A DNA stretch of 64,000 nucleotides from Robbsia andropogonis. Its GTDB lineage: Bacteria; Pseudomonadota; Gammaproteobacteria; Burkholderiales; Burkholderiaceae. Below the pieces are notes generated by a model. That model was not told the DNA's origin. It ran no database searches and saw only the letters and a list, made by a program, of their open reading frames with translations. This document shows, in pieces, positions 26,268-34,822 of the stretch. The stretch lies in assembly GCF_000970345.1 (NCBI RefSeq), contig NZ_LAQU01000001.1, forward strand, positions 248,001-312,000, given 5' to 3'. Within the stretch, counting starts at the first letter, position 1, and the number at the start of each line of letters is the position of its first letter. Made by a program: the position numbers and the translations under genes.

Positions 26268-28022
26268 CTACAACGCCGCCAGCCGGGCCACGGTCGCCTG
26301 AATCTCGGCAGGCTCCACCATTGCCGCAAGGTCGGCGACACATTTTTCCAGCTTTTCGAGATCCGAGCGTAACACTTCGCGCTTCACCAACAGCAATTGG
26401 CTCGGGTGCATCGAGAACTCACGCAGACCCATCCCGAGCAGCAGTCGCGTCATCAGCGGGTCACCCGCCATTTCACCACAGACCGCCACCGGAATCTTGG
26501 CGCGGTTCGCCTCGCTGATCGTCATGCTCAGCAATTTCAGGACAGCAGGATGCAACGGGTCGAATAACGCCGCAACGGCGTTGTCCGCACGGTCGATTGC
26601 CAGCGTGTACTGGATCAGGTCATTGGTCCCGATTGACAGGAAATCGAAACGTTTCAGGAACAAGGGCAGAGCCAATACCGCGGCCGGGATCTCGATCATC
26701 GCACCAATCGGCACGTTCGGATCGTATTTGATGCCGGCAGCGTCGCACTGCGTCTTGGCCTCGTCGATCAACGCCAACGTTTGATCCATCTCGCTGGCAT
26801 GCGCCAGCATCGGGATCAGGATGCGAACCGGACCATGCGCCGAGGCGCGCAGTATCGCACGCAACTGCGTCAAGAACATCTGGGGCTCTGACAGGCACCA
26901 CCGAATGGCGCGCAGCCCCAGGGCCGGGTTCATCTCCGCCTCGAAACCCTCGCCGGTACGCGAGTCGAGCGGCTTGTCAGCGCCCACGTCAATGGTCCGA
27001 ATCGTCACCGGCAGACCATTCATCGCCTCGATCGCGCGCTGGTACTGCGCCAGTTGTTCATCCTCATCGGGCAAGGTGCCGCGCCGGTTCATGAACAGGA
27101 ATTCGGTTCGAAACAAGCCGACCCCGGTAGCACCTGCGGCAGACGCCGCCAATCCATCGTCCGGCAATTCGATGTTGGCGTGCAGATGCACGGGCGTGCC
27201 GTCCAACGTCTGCGTACTGGCCGAGCGCAACAACTGCAGCTTGCGTTGCTCGAGCGCGCGTTCGCTTTGCCGGTAGCGGTACTCCTCCAGCACGGTCTCT
27301 GGTGGCGAAACGATGACGACGCCGCGCTCGCCATCCACGATGATCACATCGTCCATCCGGATCAAGGTACTCGCTTGCTGCATGCCAACTGCCGCAGGGA
27401 TCCCGAAACTGCGCGCGACGATGGCGGTGTGAGAAGTACGGCCACCCAAGTCGGTGACGAAGCCGCAGAAACGTTGCGTCTTGAACTGCAGCATGTCGGC
27501 CGGGGCGATATCGTGTGCAACCACGATCATCTCCATGTCTCCATCACGCGTGCGTTCGGCCACCAGTAACGCCGCGGACGGATGACCGGCCAGTACCTTC
27601 AGGACACGTTCCACGACCTGCTCGACGTCGGCGCGACGTTCCCGCAGATAGGGATCGTCCATTTCGTCGAAGTGCCGGATCAGGCTGGCCAACTGCTCGG
27701 TCAAGGCCCATTCGGCGTTGTAGCGCCGGGTGCGGATCAACTCCACCGTCGCGTCGCCGAGCATGGCGTCGCGCAATAGCAGGCCGTGGACGTTCAGGAA
27801 GGCGTCCATTTCGCCGGGCGCATCGGGCGGCAGTTCCGCACGCAAGACTTCCAGCTCCGCGCCCACGGCGTCTTGCGCCGTCCGGAACCGCTGCACCTCT
27901 GCGTCGACGTCACCCGGCTCGACGACATAGTGATCGACGTCGATCGCGGCCGATCCGATCAGGCAGGCACGACCAATGGCGATGCCTTTCGAAACCGGAA
28001 TCCCATGCAGAGTGAAAGACAC
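26268..28022 (-). CDS. ptsI: Phosphoenolpyruvate-protein phosphotransferase (EI)
   Basis: Enzyme I of the phosphotransferase system, which passes phosphate from PEP to HPr. In the 584-residue protein the phosphorylated histidine is in GGRTSHTAIVARSFGIPA (about residue 190), followed by the PEP-binding barrel with FRTEFLFMNRRG (about 297), RTIDVGADKPLD (about 330) and the C-terminal CGEMAGDP (about 505). The GTG at 28022 starts VSFTLHGIPVSKGIAIG; this is the conserved N terminus. No sugar-specific EIIBC gene is present nearby; the ptsH and EIIA neighbours point to a regulatory PTS-type relay. Confidence 0.96.
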   Translation of the reverse strand: MSFTLHGIPVSKGIAIGRACLIGSAAIDVDHYVVEPGDVDAEVQRFRTAQDAVGAELEVLRAELPPDAPGEMDAFLNVHGLLLRDAMLGDATVELIRTRRYNAEWALTEQLASLIRHFDEMDDPYLRERRADVEQVVERVLKVLAGHPSAALLVAERTRDGDMEMIVVAHDIAPADMLQFKTQRFCGFVTDLGGRTSHTAIVARSFGIPAAVGMQQASTLIRMDDVIIVDGERGVVIVSPPETVLEEYRYRQSERALEQRKLQLLRSASTQTLDGTPVHLHANIELPDDGLAASAAGATGVGLFRTEFLFMNRRGTLPDEDEQLAQYQRAIEAMNGLPVTIRTIDVGADKPLDSRTGEGFEAEMNPALGLRAIRWCLSEPQMFLTQLRAILRASAHGPVRILIPMLAHASEMDQTLALIDEAKTQCDAAGIKYDPNVPIGAMIEIPAAVLALPLFLKRFDFLSIGTNDLIQYTLAIDRADNAVAALFDPLHPAVLKLLSMTISEANRAKIPVAVCGEMAGDPLMTRLLLGMGLREFSMHPSQLLLVKREVLRSDLEKLEKCVADLAAMVEPAEIQATVARLAAL

Positions 28023-28117
28023 GCGCGCGCTCCCAACAAAAGAGGTCGATGGGGTTGAATGCCACAAAGCACGCGCAGGACGGAGGAAAGAGGGTGACGA
28101 CGACGCGTGCGAATGCG

Positions 28118-28387
28118 CTACTGGCCTTCACCGAATTTGTCGGCGATCAGCCCTTTCAGCGCCGTCATGGCATCGGCTTCATCGGCGCCTTCGGTTTCTA
28201 CCAACACCGTACTGCCAATGCCCGCCGCTAGCATCATCACGCCCATGATGCTCTTTGCATTGATCCGGCGTCCATTGCGCGACATCCAGATCTCGCAGGC
28301 AAACTTGCCTGCCAACTGCGTCAGTTTAGCCGATGCTCTCGCATGCAGCCCGAGTTTATTGATGATGGTGATTTCTTCGCGCTGCAT
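28118..28387 (-). CDS. ptsH: Phosphocarrier protein HPr
   Basis: HPr carries phosphate between enzyme I and EIIA. The 89-residue product has the phosphohistidine motif NKLGLHARASAKL (His about residue 15) and a serine segment RINAKSIMGVMMLAAG with the regulatory Ser region typical of HPr (about 46). Its 5' end overlaps the 3' end of the EIIA gene by 32 bp, in a different frame. It lies between EIIA and ptsI on the minus strand. Confidence 0.96.
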   Translation of the reverse strand: MQREEITIINKLGLHARASAKLTQLAGKFACEIWMSRNGRRINAKSIMGVMMLAAGIGSTVLVETEGADEADAMTALKGLIADKFGEGQ

Positions 28388-28823
28388 GGTGCTCGGACGG
28401 ACAGGTAACCGGGGGAACGGGGAAAACGTAGGGTGCCGCCTGCGCGACCGCCTGAATGCCATTGGTGCCACCGGCCAACGTCTTTTCGACCAGCATGTCC
28501 AGCGATGTGGTGCGATAGCAGATCGCACGAAGCAGCATCGGCAGATTCACGCCGGAAAGCACCCGAACATTGGGTATCGACGCCAGCCTCCCGGCGATAT
28601 TTGCCGGGGTTGCGCCATATAAATCAGAAAAGACCAGCGTGCCATTGCTGTCTTTCAGGTGCTCGATTTCCGCACGCGCGACTTCTTCGACAGCGGCGGG
28701 ATCACTATCGGGCAATACGTCGATTGCACCAATCTGCGCAGGCAATCCGCAGTAGATGTGTTTCAGACAATCCCGCAGCGCACTTGCCAGCGGGGCGTGA
28801 GCAACAATCAAAATACCGGCCAT
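28356..28823 (-). CDS. PTS EIIA component, mannose/fructose type
   Basis: EIIA-Man-type protein, 155 residues, that accepts phosphate from HPr. The active histidine is in ILIVAHAPLASAL (about residue 9), followed by LVFSDLYGATPANIA (about 62), a hallmark of the family. In beta-proteobacteria this EIIA-HPr-EI cluster is typically free of sugar permeases and acts in signalling. The ATG at 28823 was preferred over an upstream in-frame methionine because MAGILIVAHAP is the conserved start. The last 32 bp overlap ptsH in another frame, adding a basic/His-rich tail. Confidence 0.92.
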   Translation of the reverse strand: MAGILIVAHAPLASALRDCLKHIYCGLPAQIGAIDVLPDSDPAAVEEVARAEIEHLKDSNGTLVFSDLYGATPANIAGRLASIPNVRVLSGVNLPMLLRAICYRTTSLDMLVEKTLAGGTNGIQAVAQAAPYVFPVPPVTCPSEHHAARRNHHHQ

Positions 28824-29155
28824 TTTTTTCCAGCCCCGAAAGGCTCGAGTTGCCAGGCGCGCCATCGCTGCGAATATCGGGGGAGGTGCCGGTCTACCGC
28901 CAGCCGCCGCCGATGAGGCACGCGCGGCAAGATTACGCGACCTCCCGGCGATATTGCGCCCCGCGGCATTCGCACCAACCCTGGTACGTTACATGCGCGC
29001 GAACATGACGCATCCGCCCGGATTGACGGGAAAGCGTCAGGCTTTAAATCGATTGTAACATTCCGGCGGCCGAAGTGCGCTGCACAATGATGGACCGGTC
29101 ATCAAAGTGTTGCCATAAACCCTTCGCGACAGCAGCCTACCGTGCGTCGACTGGA

Positions 29156-30103
29156 TCAGGCATTGGCGGTGGTCTCAAGGGCGTCGACGAACAGCGCGGC
29201 CACGTCACAGCCGGTCTGATCCATGATCTCCCGGAAGCAGGTCGGACTAGTGACGTTGACCTCGGTCAGGCAATCACCGATTACATCCAGCCCTACTAGC
29301 AACAAGCCACGTGGATAGAGGACCGGCGCCAGGGTCTCCGCAATCTCCCGGTCCCGCGCCGACAGGGGCTGCGCACGCCCGACGCCTCCCGCGGCAAGGT
29401 TGCCACGTACCTCCGTGCCCTGCGGAATGCGCGCCAAGGAAAACGGCACCGGTTTGCCACCGATCAGCAGAATGCGCTTGTCACCCTGCTTGATTTCCGG
29501 GATGTAGCGCTGCGCCATGATGGTGCGGGCACCATTATCACTCAGCGTCTCGATAATCGCACCGAGGTTTAATTCGTCGTCCCGCACGCGAAAAATACCA
29601 GTGCCGCCCATGCCGTCGAGCGGCTTCAAAATGACGTCCCGGTGGGTCGCATGGAACGCGCGCAATTGGGCGGCATTCCGCGTCACCAGCGTCGGCGCGG
29701 TGAATTGCGCGAATTCGCCGATCGCCAGTTTTTCCGAATGGTCGCGGATTGCCCGTGGCTTGTTGAATACGCGTGCACCCGCCCGCTCGGCGATTTCGAG
29801 CAACCACGTCGCGGTGACGTATTCCATGTCGAAAGGCGGATCCTTCCGCATCAGGATCGCGTCGAAGTCGGTCAACACGCGCTGCCGCGCAGGTTGACGG
29901 GCGAACCAATGCGACTGCTCTTCACCAACGATGTCGATCTGGCTGGAGACGGCGGACACCGCGCCGCTTTCCAGGGCCAGCGTCTGCGCCTCACAGGCAA
30001 ACACGGTGTGGCCTCGACGATGCGCCTCGACCATCATCGTGTAGGTCGAGTCCTTGTAGATCTTGAATTGTTCCAGCGGATCGGCGATGAACAGAATTTT
30101 CAT
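29156..30103 (-). CDS. gshB: Glutathione synthetase
   Basis: ATP-grasp ligase joining gamma-glutamylcysteine to glycine, the second step of glutathione synthesis. The 315-residue product begins MKILFIADPLEQFKIYKDST and has the ATP-grasp elements DVILKPLDGMGGTGIFRV (about residue 150) and AQRYIPEIKQGDKRILLI (about 200), then GLDVIGDCLTEVNVTSPT (about 272) holding metal and substrate ligands. It is 3 bp downstream of gshA, so the pair forms an operon. Confidence 0.97.
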   Translation of the reverse strand: MKILFIADPLEQFKIYKDSTYTMMVEAHRRGHTVFACEAQTLALESGAVSAVSSQIDIVGEEQSHWFARQPARQRVLTDFDAILMRKDPPFDMEYVTATWLLEIAERAGARVFNKPRAIRDHSEKLAIGEFAQFTAPTLVTRNAAQLRAFHATHRDVILKPLDGMGGTGIFRVRDDELNLGAIIETLSDNGARTIMAQRYIPEIKQGDKRILLIGGKPVPFSLARIPQGTEVRGNLAAGGVGRAQPLSARDREIAETLAPVLYPRGLLLVGLDVIGDCLTEVNVTSPTCFREIMDQTGCDVAALFVDALETTANA

Positions 30104-30106
30104 GGA

Positions 30107-31393
30107 TCAGACCTGTATGGCCTCCGGATCGGTTTTTTCCAGTTCGATGGACGCAGCCAGCAATGACAGGCGCGCGACCACGCCGTAGAGATAGAACCGG
30201 TTGGGCGGCGCGGCAGCCGCGGCGTGCTGGTCGGGCATCGCCGCGCTCTCGAACGACAAGGGAACGAACTGCATGCCCGGTGCATTCAGGTTCTCGTCGC
30301 GCTCACGGTTCTGATGCACCCGGTAGAACCCGCCCACGACATAGCGGTCGATCATATACACCACCGGCTCGGCCACGGCGGCATTGACGCGCTCGAACGT
30401 GGGCACGCCCTCCTGGACGATCACGTCATGGACTTCGATGCCTTCCTTGCCAGTCGCCATCTTGTTCCGGTCGCGCTTGCTGAGGCCGGCCACCTCGGCC
30501 GCGTCGTGGACCGTCATCACACCGTTGCCGTACGTTCCCGCGGACGCCTTGACGACCACGTACGGCTTCTCGCCGATGCCGTATTCGCGATATTTCTTCG
30601 CGACCTTCTTCAGCACCGAATCGATCGCGTCGGCCAACCGTTCCTCGCCGATCCGCTCCTGGAAATCGACATCGTTGACCTTCGCGAAATACGGATTCAG
30701 CATCCAGGGATCGACATCGACAACCTTGGCGAAGCGCTTGGCCACGTCGTCATAGCACGCAAAGTGGTTCGACTTGCGCCGCACGGCCCATCCGGCATGC
30801 AGCGGCGGCAGCAGGTATTGCTCGTTCAGATTCTCGAGCACACGTGGAATACCGCCAGACAAATCGTTGTTCAGCAGAATCGAGCACGGGTCGAAGTTCT
30901 GCATGCCGAGGCGCCGCGGCATACGCTGCACTGGCTCGAACACCAGCGTCTGACCGTCAGGCAGCGTCACGGTCATCGGGTCCATCAGGTCGTCGTCGAG
31001 CGAGCCGATCCGGACATTCAAGCCCGCCTGCCGCATGATCGACGACAACTGCGCCAGATTTTCGAGATAAGCGCGGCTGTGATGCCCGCCTTCCGGGATC
31101 AACAGCAGATTCTTCGCGTCGGGGCAGATTTTCTCGATGGCGGCCATCGATGCCTGCACCGCCAGGGGAATCATCTCTGGCGGCAAGTTATTGAAACCAC
31201 CGGGAAAGAGATTGGCGTCCACGGGCGCCAGTTTGAAGCCTGCATTGCGCAAGTCCACCGAGCAATAGAACGGCGGCGTATGCTCCTGCCACTCGAGTCG
31301 GAACCAACGCTCGATCGCCGGCGTGGCATCGAGGATCTTCCGTTCCAATTCGAGCAAGGGACCGTTCAGCGCGGTAACAAGATGCGGAACCAT
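30107..31393 (-). CDS. gshA: Glutamate-cysteine ligase (proteobacterial GshA type)
   Basis: Catalyses the first and usually rate-limiting step of glutathione synthesis. The 428-residue protein is the beta-proteobacterial GshA form, distinct from E. coli GshA. Visible segments are FYCSVDLRNAGFKLAPVDAN near residue 41, LLIPEGGHHSRAYLENLAQL (about 95), and YVVVKASAGTYGNGVMTVHD (about 285), a conserved ATP-grasp-like stretch. It is upstream of gshB with a 3-bp gap. A long gene-free stretch lies upstream. Confidence 0.93.
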   Translation of the reverse strand: MVPHLVTALNGPLLELERKILDATPAIERWFRLEWQEHTPPFYCSVDLRNAGFKLAPVDANLFPGGFNNLPPEMIPLAVQASMAAIEKICPDAKNLLLIPEGGHHSRAYLENLAQLSSIMRQAGLNVRIGSLDDDLMDPMTVTLPDGQTLVFEPVQRMPRRLGMQNFDPCSILLNNDLSGGIPRVLENLNEQYLLPPLHAGWAVRRKSNHFACYDDVAKRFAKVVDVDPWMLNPYFAKVNDVDFQERIGEERLADAIDSVLKKVAKKYREYGIGEKPYVVVKASAGTYGNGVMTVHDAAEVAGLSKRDRNKMATGKEGIEVHDVIVQEGVPTFERVNAAVAEPVVYMIDRYVVGGFYRVHQNRERDENLNAPGMQFVPLSFESAAMPDQHAAAAAPPNRFYLYGVVARLSLLAASIELEKTDPEAIQV

Positions 31394-32104
31394 TAATATC
31401 TCGCGGGCGGTTAATGTGGGGAATTGTATGCTTATATAGAGCGGAGAGACGTTGAAAACCGTCTTTCACAGACCAGACACGACCCCCAGATCGGTCAAAT
31501 CCTTATCCGCCCGCGTCCGAAACATGGAGGACAAAATCCCCTGCCGTCCGGTGCCATGCGTCATGCATAGGCCGGCCCGTTGGGCATGGGACGGGCTCAT
31601 CGTAGCGCAAAAATCAGGCCAACTTCGATATTGCGCGGGCACCCTGGACCACACCGCGATAAGTGTTTGATCAGCCTAATTTTATCACCCGACGCCCCGG
31701 GACCCAATTGATGACCGGTGGGTCATTTTTTCCGAACGCCCGGCATAAAACGTCATGACGCGCTTACATATGGGGCCGCACGCACCCGTTTCAAGGCGCG
31801 AATTGCAACGATTGAGCGTGACATGTGAAAGAAGGAATACCATCTCTCCCGTGTTCTGCGAAAGCTGGCTCTTTTCCTGTTGGCGGGCGCTGCCTTAAGG
31901 TTGTGTGCCTTAACGTCATTGCCCCGTACGCCGCCCGTCGTCATCGGTAGCAACGATGAAACGAGCGAGATGCAACATCGCTACGGAAATCGGGAATTGG
32001 GCTTGCATGCGATCGCGTTCGCGTCGGCCGCGACGCCCCCCCACGACATCGATTGCACCACGGATCACAGCGCACTCGCGCCGGACGGTCGGCCCAAATG
32101 ACAA
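31394..32104. other. gshA-amtB intergenic region
   Basis: About 700 bp between the start of gshA and the amtB terminator. No convincing gene was found. A frame at about 31818-32101 (plus) reads like a short secreted peptide but has no sound start codon. The gshA promoter probably lies within the first 100 bp, where AT-rich sequence (TGTATGCTTATATAG, 31426-31440) occurs. Confidence 0.5.
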
Positions 32105-32122
32105 ACCCGCCGAAAGGCGGGT
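32105..32122 (-). terminator. Rho-independent terminator of amtB
   Basis: On the minus strand the stem ACCCGCC / GGCGGGT closes on a 4-base loop (TTTC) and is followed by a T-rich run (TTGTCATT). It lies 65 bp after the amtB stop. Confidence 0.75.
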
Positions 32123-32186
32123 CCGTCATTGAAACGACATACCGGGAGGTGCGATGCACGGCCCTCCCCGATGTGACGCCCTGTTA

Positions 32187-33668
32187 TTACTCCACGTGCT
32201 CGCCGTGCAGCGAGACGTCGAGACCTTCGCGCTCTTCGTCTTCCGTGACACGCAACCCGATGATCACGTCGACGATCTTCAGCAGGACGAAGGTCAGCAC
32301 GCCGCTGTAGACCAGCGTCGTCACCACACCCTTGATCTGCGTCAGCACGTTGCCGTCCAGGCCGCCGATGCTCGGTTGAACGAATACGCCGGTCAACACC
32401 GCACCGATGATACCGCCGATACCGTGCACGCCGAAAGCGTCCAGCGAATCGTCCCAGCCCATCTTGTTCTTGAGCCAGGTTGCACCCCAGAAGCAGACGA
32501 CGCCAGCAACGATACCGATGATCAACGCGCCTGTCGGATTGACGAAGCCCGCCGCGGGGGTAATGGCAACCAGACCTGCCACCGCGCCCGAGGCCAGACC
32601 CAGGGCCGAGGGCTTGCCATGCGAAATCCACTCGGCGAAGATCCAGCCCAGCGCCGCGGCCGCCGTTGCGATCTGCGTCGTTGCCATCGCCATGCCGGCA
32701 CGGCCGTCCGCTGCCACTGCCGAACCCGCGTTGAAGCCGAACCAGCCCACCCACAGCATGGCGGCACCAGCCAGCGTCAGCACCAGATTGTGCGGCGCCA
32801 TGATTTCACGCTGATAACCAATCCGCTTGCCCAGGACCAGCGCGGCAACCAAACCAGCGATACCGGCGTTGATGTGAACAACCGTACCACCGGCGAAGTC
32901 CAGCACGCCTGAAGCCGCGAGCCAACCCGTCGGTTCCCAGACCATGTGTGCCAACGGCGCGTAGACGATGATCGACCACAGCACCGAGAACACCAGCATC
33001 GCCGAAAACTTCATCCGGTCAGCGAACGCACCGGTGATCAGGGCCGGCGTGATGATCGCGAACGTCATCTGGAACATCATGTAGACAGATTCGGGAATCG
33101 TCGGCGCCAAGTGGCTGACCGTTTCCGTGACCGTTGCACCGTCCGCCGACTTCGCGTACGTCATGCCGCTCAGGAACGCCCGCGAGAAGTTGCCGAGGAA
33201 GCCACTGCCCGGCGTGAACGCCAAGGTATAGCCCAGCACCATCCAGACGATCGTGACCGCGCAGCAGATCGCGAAGCTCTGCATCATCGTCGCCAGCACG
33301 TTCTTCTTGCGGACCATGCCGCCGTAGAACAGTGCCAGACCCGGAATCGTCATGAACAGCACGAGTGCCGTCGACGTCAACATCCAGGCCGTGTCACCGC
33401 TGGAGATCTTGGACGCATCCACGGAGAACGGCTCGGTCGGTGCCGCTGGCGCCGCCGCTGCCGGAGCAGAAGCACCCGACGCCGCTGCCGCTGCCGCCGT
33501 GCCGGAGCCCGCATCGGGCGCTGCCGACGGAGTGGAGGCCGGAGCCACCGATGATGCTGCCGCCGGCGTGGCCGACGCTGCGGATGCCGCATCCTGCGCT
33601 ACCGCGGGAGCTACCACTGCCCCGAGCAGCGATCCCGCCATCAGAATGCCCAACAAGAATTTACGCAT
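32187..33668 (-). CDS. amtB: Ammonium transporter AmtB
   Basis: Amt/Rh-family channel that conducts ammonium into the cell and is gated by GlnK. The 493-residue protein has an N-terminal signal peptide (MRKFLLGILMAGSLLGA..., cleavage after about residue 24) and an Ala/Pro-rich periplasmic stretch up to about residue 75 before eleven membrane helices. Signature segments are ALFYGGMVRKKNVLATMMQ (about 120), VHINAGIAGLVAALVLG (about 268, pore region) and GFNAGSAVAADG (about 310). An AGGGA site 8 bp upstream supports the ATG at 33668. It is 24 bp downstream of glnK, the usual glnK-amtB operon. Confidence 0.96.
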   Translation of the reverse strand: MRKFLLGILMAGSLLGAVVAPAVAQDAASAASATPAAASSVAPASTPSAAPDAGSGTAAAAAASGASAPAAAAPAAPTEPFSVDASKISSGDTAWMLTSTALVLFMTIPGLALFYGGMVRKKNVLATMMQSFAICCAVTIVWMVLGYTLAFTPGSGFLGNFSRAFLSGMTYAKSADGATVTETVSHLAPTIPESVYMMFQMTFAIITPALITGAFADRMKFSAMLVFSVLWSIIVYAPLAHMVWEPTGWLAASGVLDFAGGTVVHINAGIAGLVAALVLGKRIGYQREIMAPHNLVLTLAGAAMLWVGWFGFNAGSAVAADGRAGMAMATTQIATAAAALGWIFAEWISHGKPSALGLASGAVAGLVAITPAAGFVNPTGALIIGIVAGVVCFWGATWLKNKMGWDDSLDAFGVHGIGGIIGAVLTGVFVQPSIGGLDGNVLTQIKGVVTTLVYSGVLTFVLLKIVDVIIGLRVTEDEEREGLDVSLHGEHVE

Positions 33669-33692
33669 TTGCTATTCCCTCTTCTGTCTCAC

Positions 33693-34043
<351 letters not shown>

Positions 34044-34199
34044 TTAATCGGCTCCTCGCTCAGTGAAAGACGATCCGCGATGCGCATGCGCCGTGAAGCG
34101 GACGCGCTACGGTGCTCTCACGGTCCCAATGTTGCCATCGGCACACCCCTGGTACCGAAGGTTTTCGGATTGCTTATCGCAGGACCAGTCCACCCCTAG

Positions 34200-34214
34200 G
34201 CAAGCCTTATGCCA
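34200..34214 (-). promoter_or_regulatory. Sigma-54 promoter of glnK-amtB
   Basis: On the minus strand TGGCATAAGGCTTGC matches the -24/-12 consensus TGGCAC-N5-TTGC with the GG and GC dinucleotides exactly 10 bases apart. Transcription would begin about 12 bp downstream, giving a leader of about 155 nt before glnK. Confidence 0.85.
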
Positions 34215-34426
34215 TGCCAAGAGTCGTCGACGTTCCCGGACGCCAAGGGAACAGAGACGCGGCGCGAACGGGCTGTAGTCCAGACGGTCAAACCCTTTTC
34301 ATCCCTGACAAATCCTCGTTTGGTTCATGCTAGAGTGCATCCGTGACGGTATGGCGGCACGCCCATTTCAGCGGCTTTGACTGTGGTACGCACGTAAAAT
34401 ACCACGCTCTTTGTCCATTTTGGTGC

Positions 34427-34441
34427 GCACTTTGTTGGTGC
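34427..34441. promoter_or_regulatory. NtrC-like binding site 1
   Basis: GCAC-TTTGTTG-GTGC matches the NtrC dyad GCAC-N7-GTGC. It lies about 210-240 bp upstream of the sigma-54 promoter, in a range used by enhancer sites. Confidence 0.65.
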
Positions 34442-34464
34442 TTTTCCGCCACACACCGCCTCCC

Positions 34465-34479
34465 GCACCAATAAAGTGC
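34465..34479. promoter_or_regulatory. NtrC-like binding site 2
   Basis: GCAC-CAATAAA-GTGC is a second copy of the dyad, 38 bp (centre to centre) from the first, and only 14 bp before the ubiK ATG. It could act at glnK and may also affect ubiK. Confidence 0.6.
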
Positions 34480-34493
34480 ATACAAGGATAAAT

Positions 34494-34760
34494 ATGAAAC
34501 CCGAAGCTTTTCTGAAAGATGCGCAAGAGAGGATTGCTGACCTGTTGCGGCAATCCCCGGCGAAAGATGTCGAGCGCAATGTAAAGGCAGTCCTTGCCCA
34601 AGGCTTCGCGAAACTTGACATTGTCACGCGCGAGGATTTCGACACGCAAGCGCAGGTATTGGCGCGGACGCGTCAGCGCCTGGAGGAGCTCGAGCACCGT
34701 GTCGCCAGCCTCGAGCAGCAGGCGAATACCGCGGGCACGCCGGGCAGCACATCCCGCTGA
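34494..34760 (+). CDS. ubiK: Ubiquinone biosynthesis accessory factor UbiK
   Basis: Small coiled-coil protein (88 residues) of the UbiK/YqiC family (also called BMFP), which assists the ubiquinone-biosynthesis complex with UbiJ. The sequence has a basic/amphipathic first half (MKPEAFLKDAQERIADLLRQ) and a heptad-rich C-terminal helix (ARTRQRLEELEHRVASLEQQ, about residues 57-76), typical of the family. The ATG at 34494 is preceded by AAGGA. It is divergent from glnK and followed by comM. Confidence 0.88.
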   Translation: MKPEAFLKDAQERIADLLRQSPAKDVERNVKAVLAQGFAKLDIVTREDFDTQAQVLARTRQRLEELEHRVASLEQQANTAGTPGSTSR

Positions 34761-34822
34761 CATGCGCGCGCGGCGACCTCTCCTTTAATGAATGATGTAA
34801 CGAACACAAAAGGGGTCGCACG

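Noticed and set aside
31818-32101. Short plus-strand frame resembling a secreted peptide (LALFLLAGAALRLCAL...)
   Set aside because: No acceptable start codon or ribosome site before the hydrophobic part, and codon use is not coding-like.
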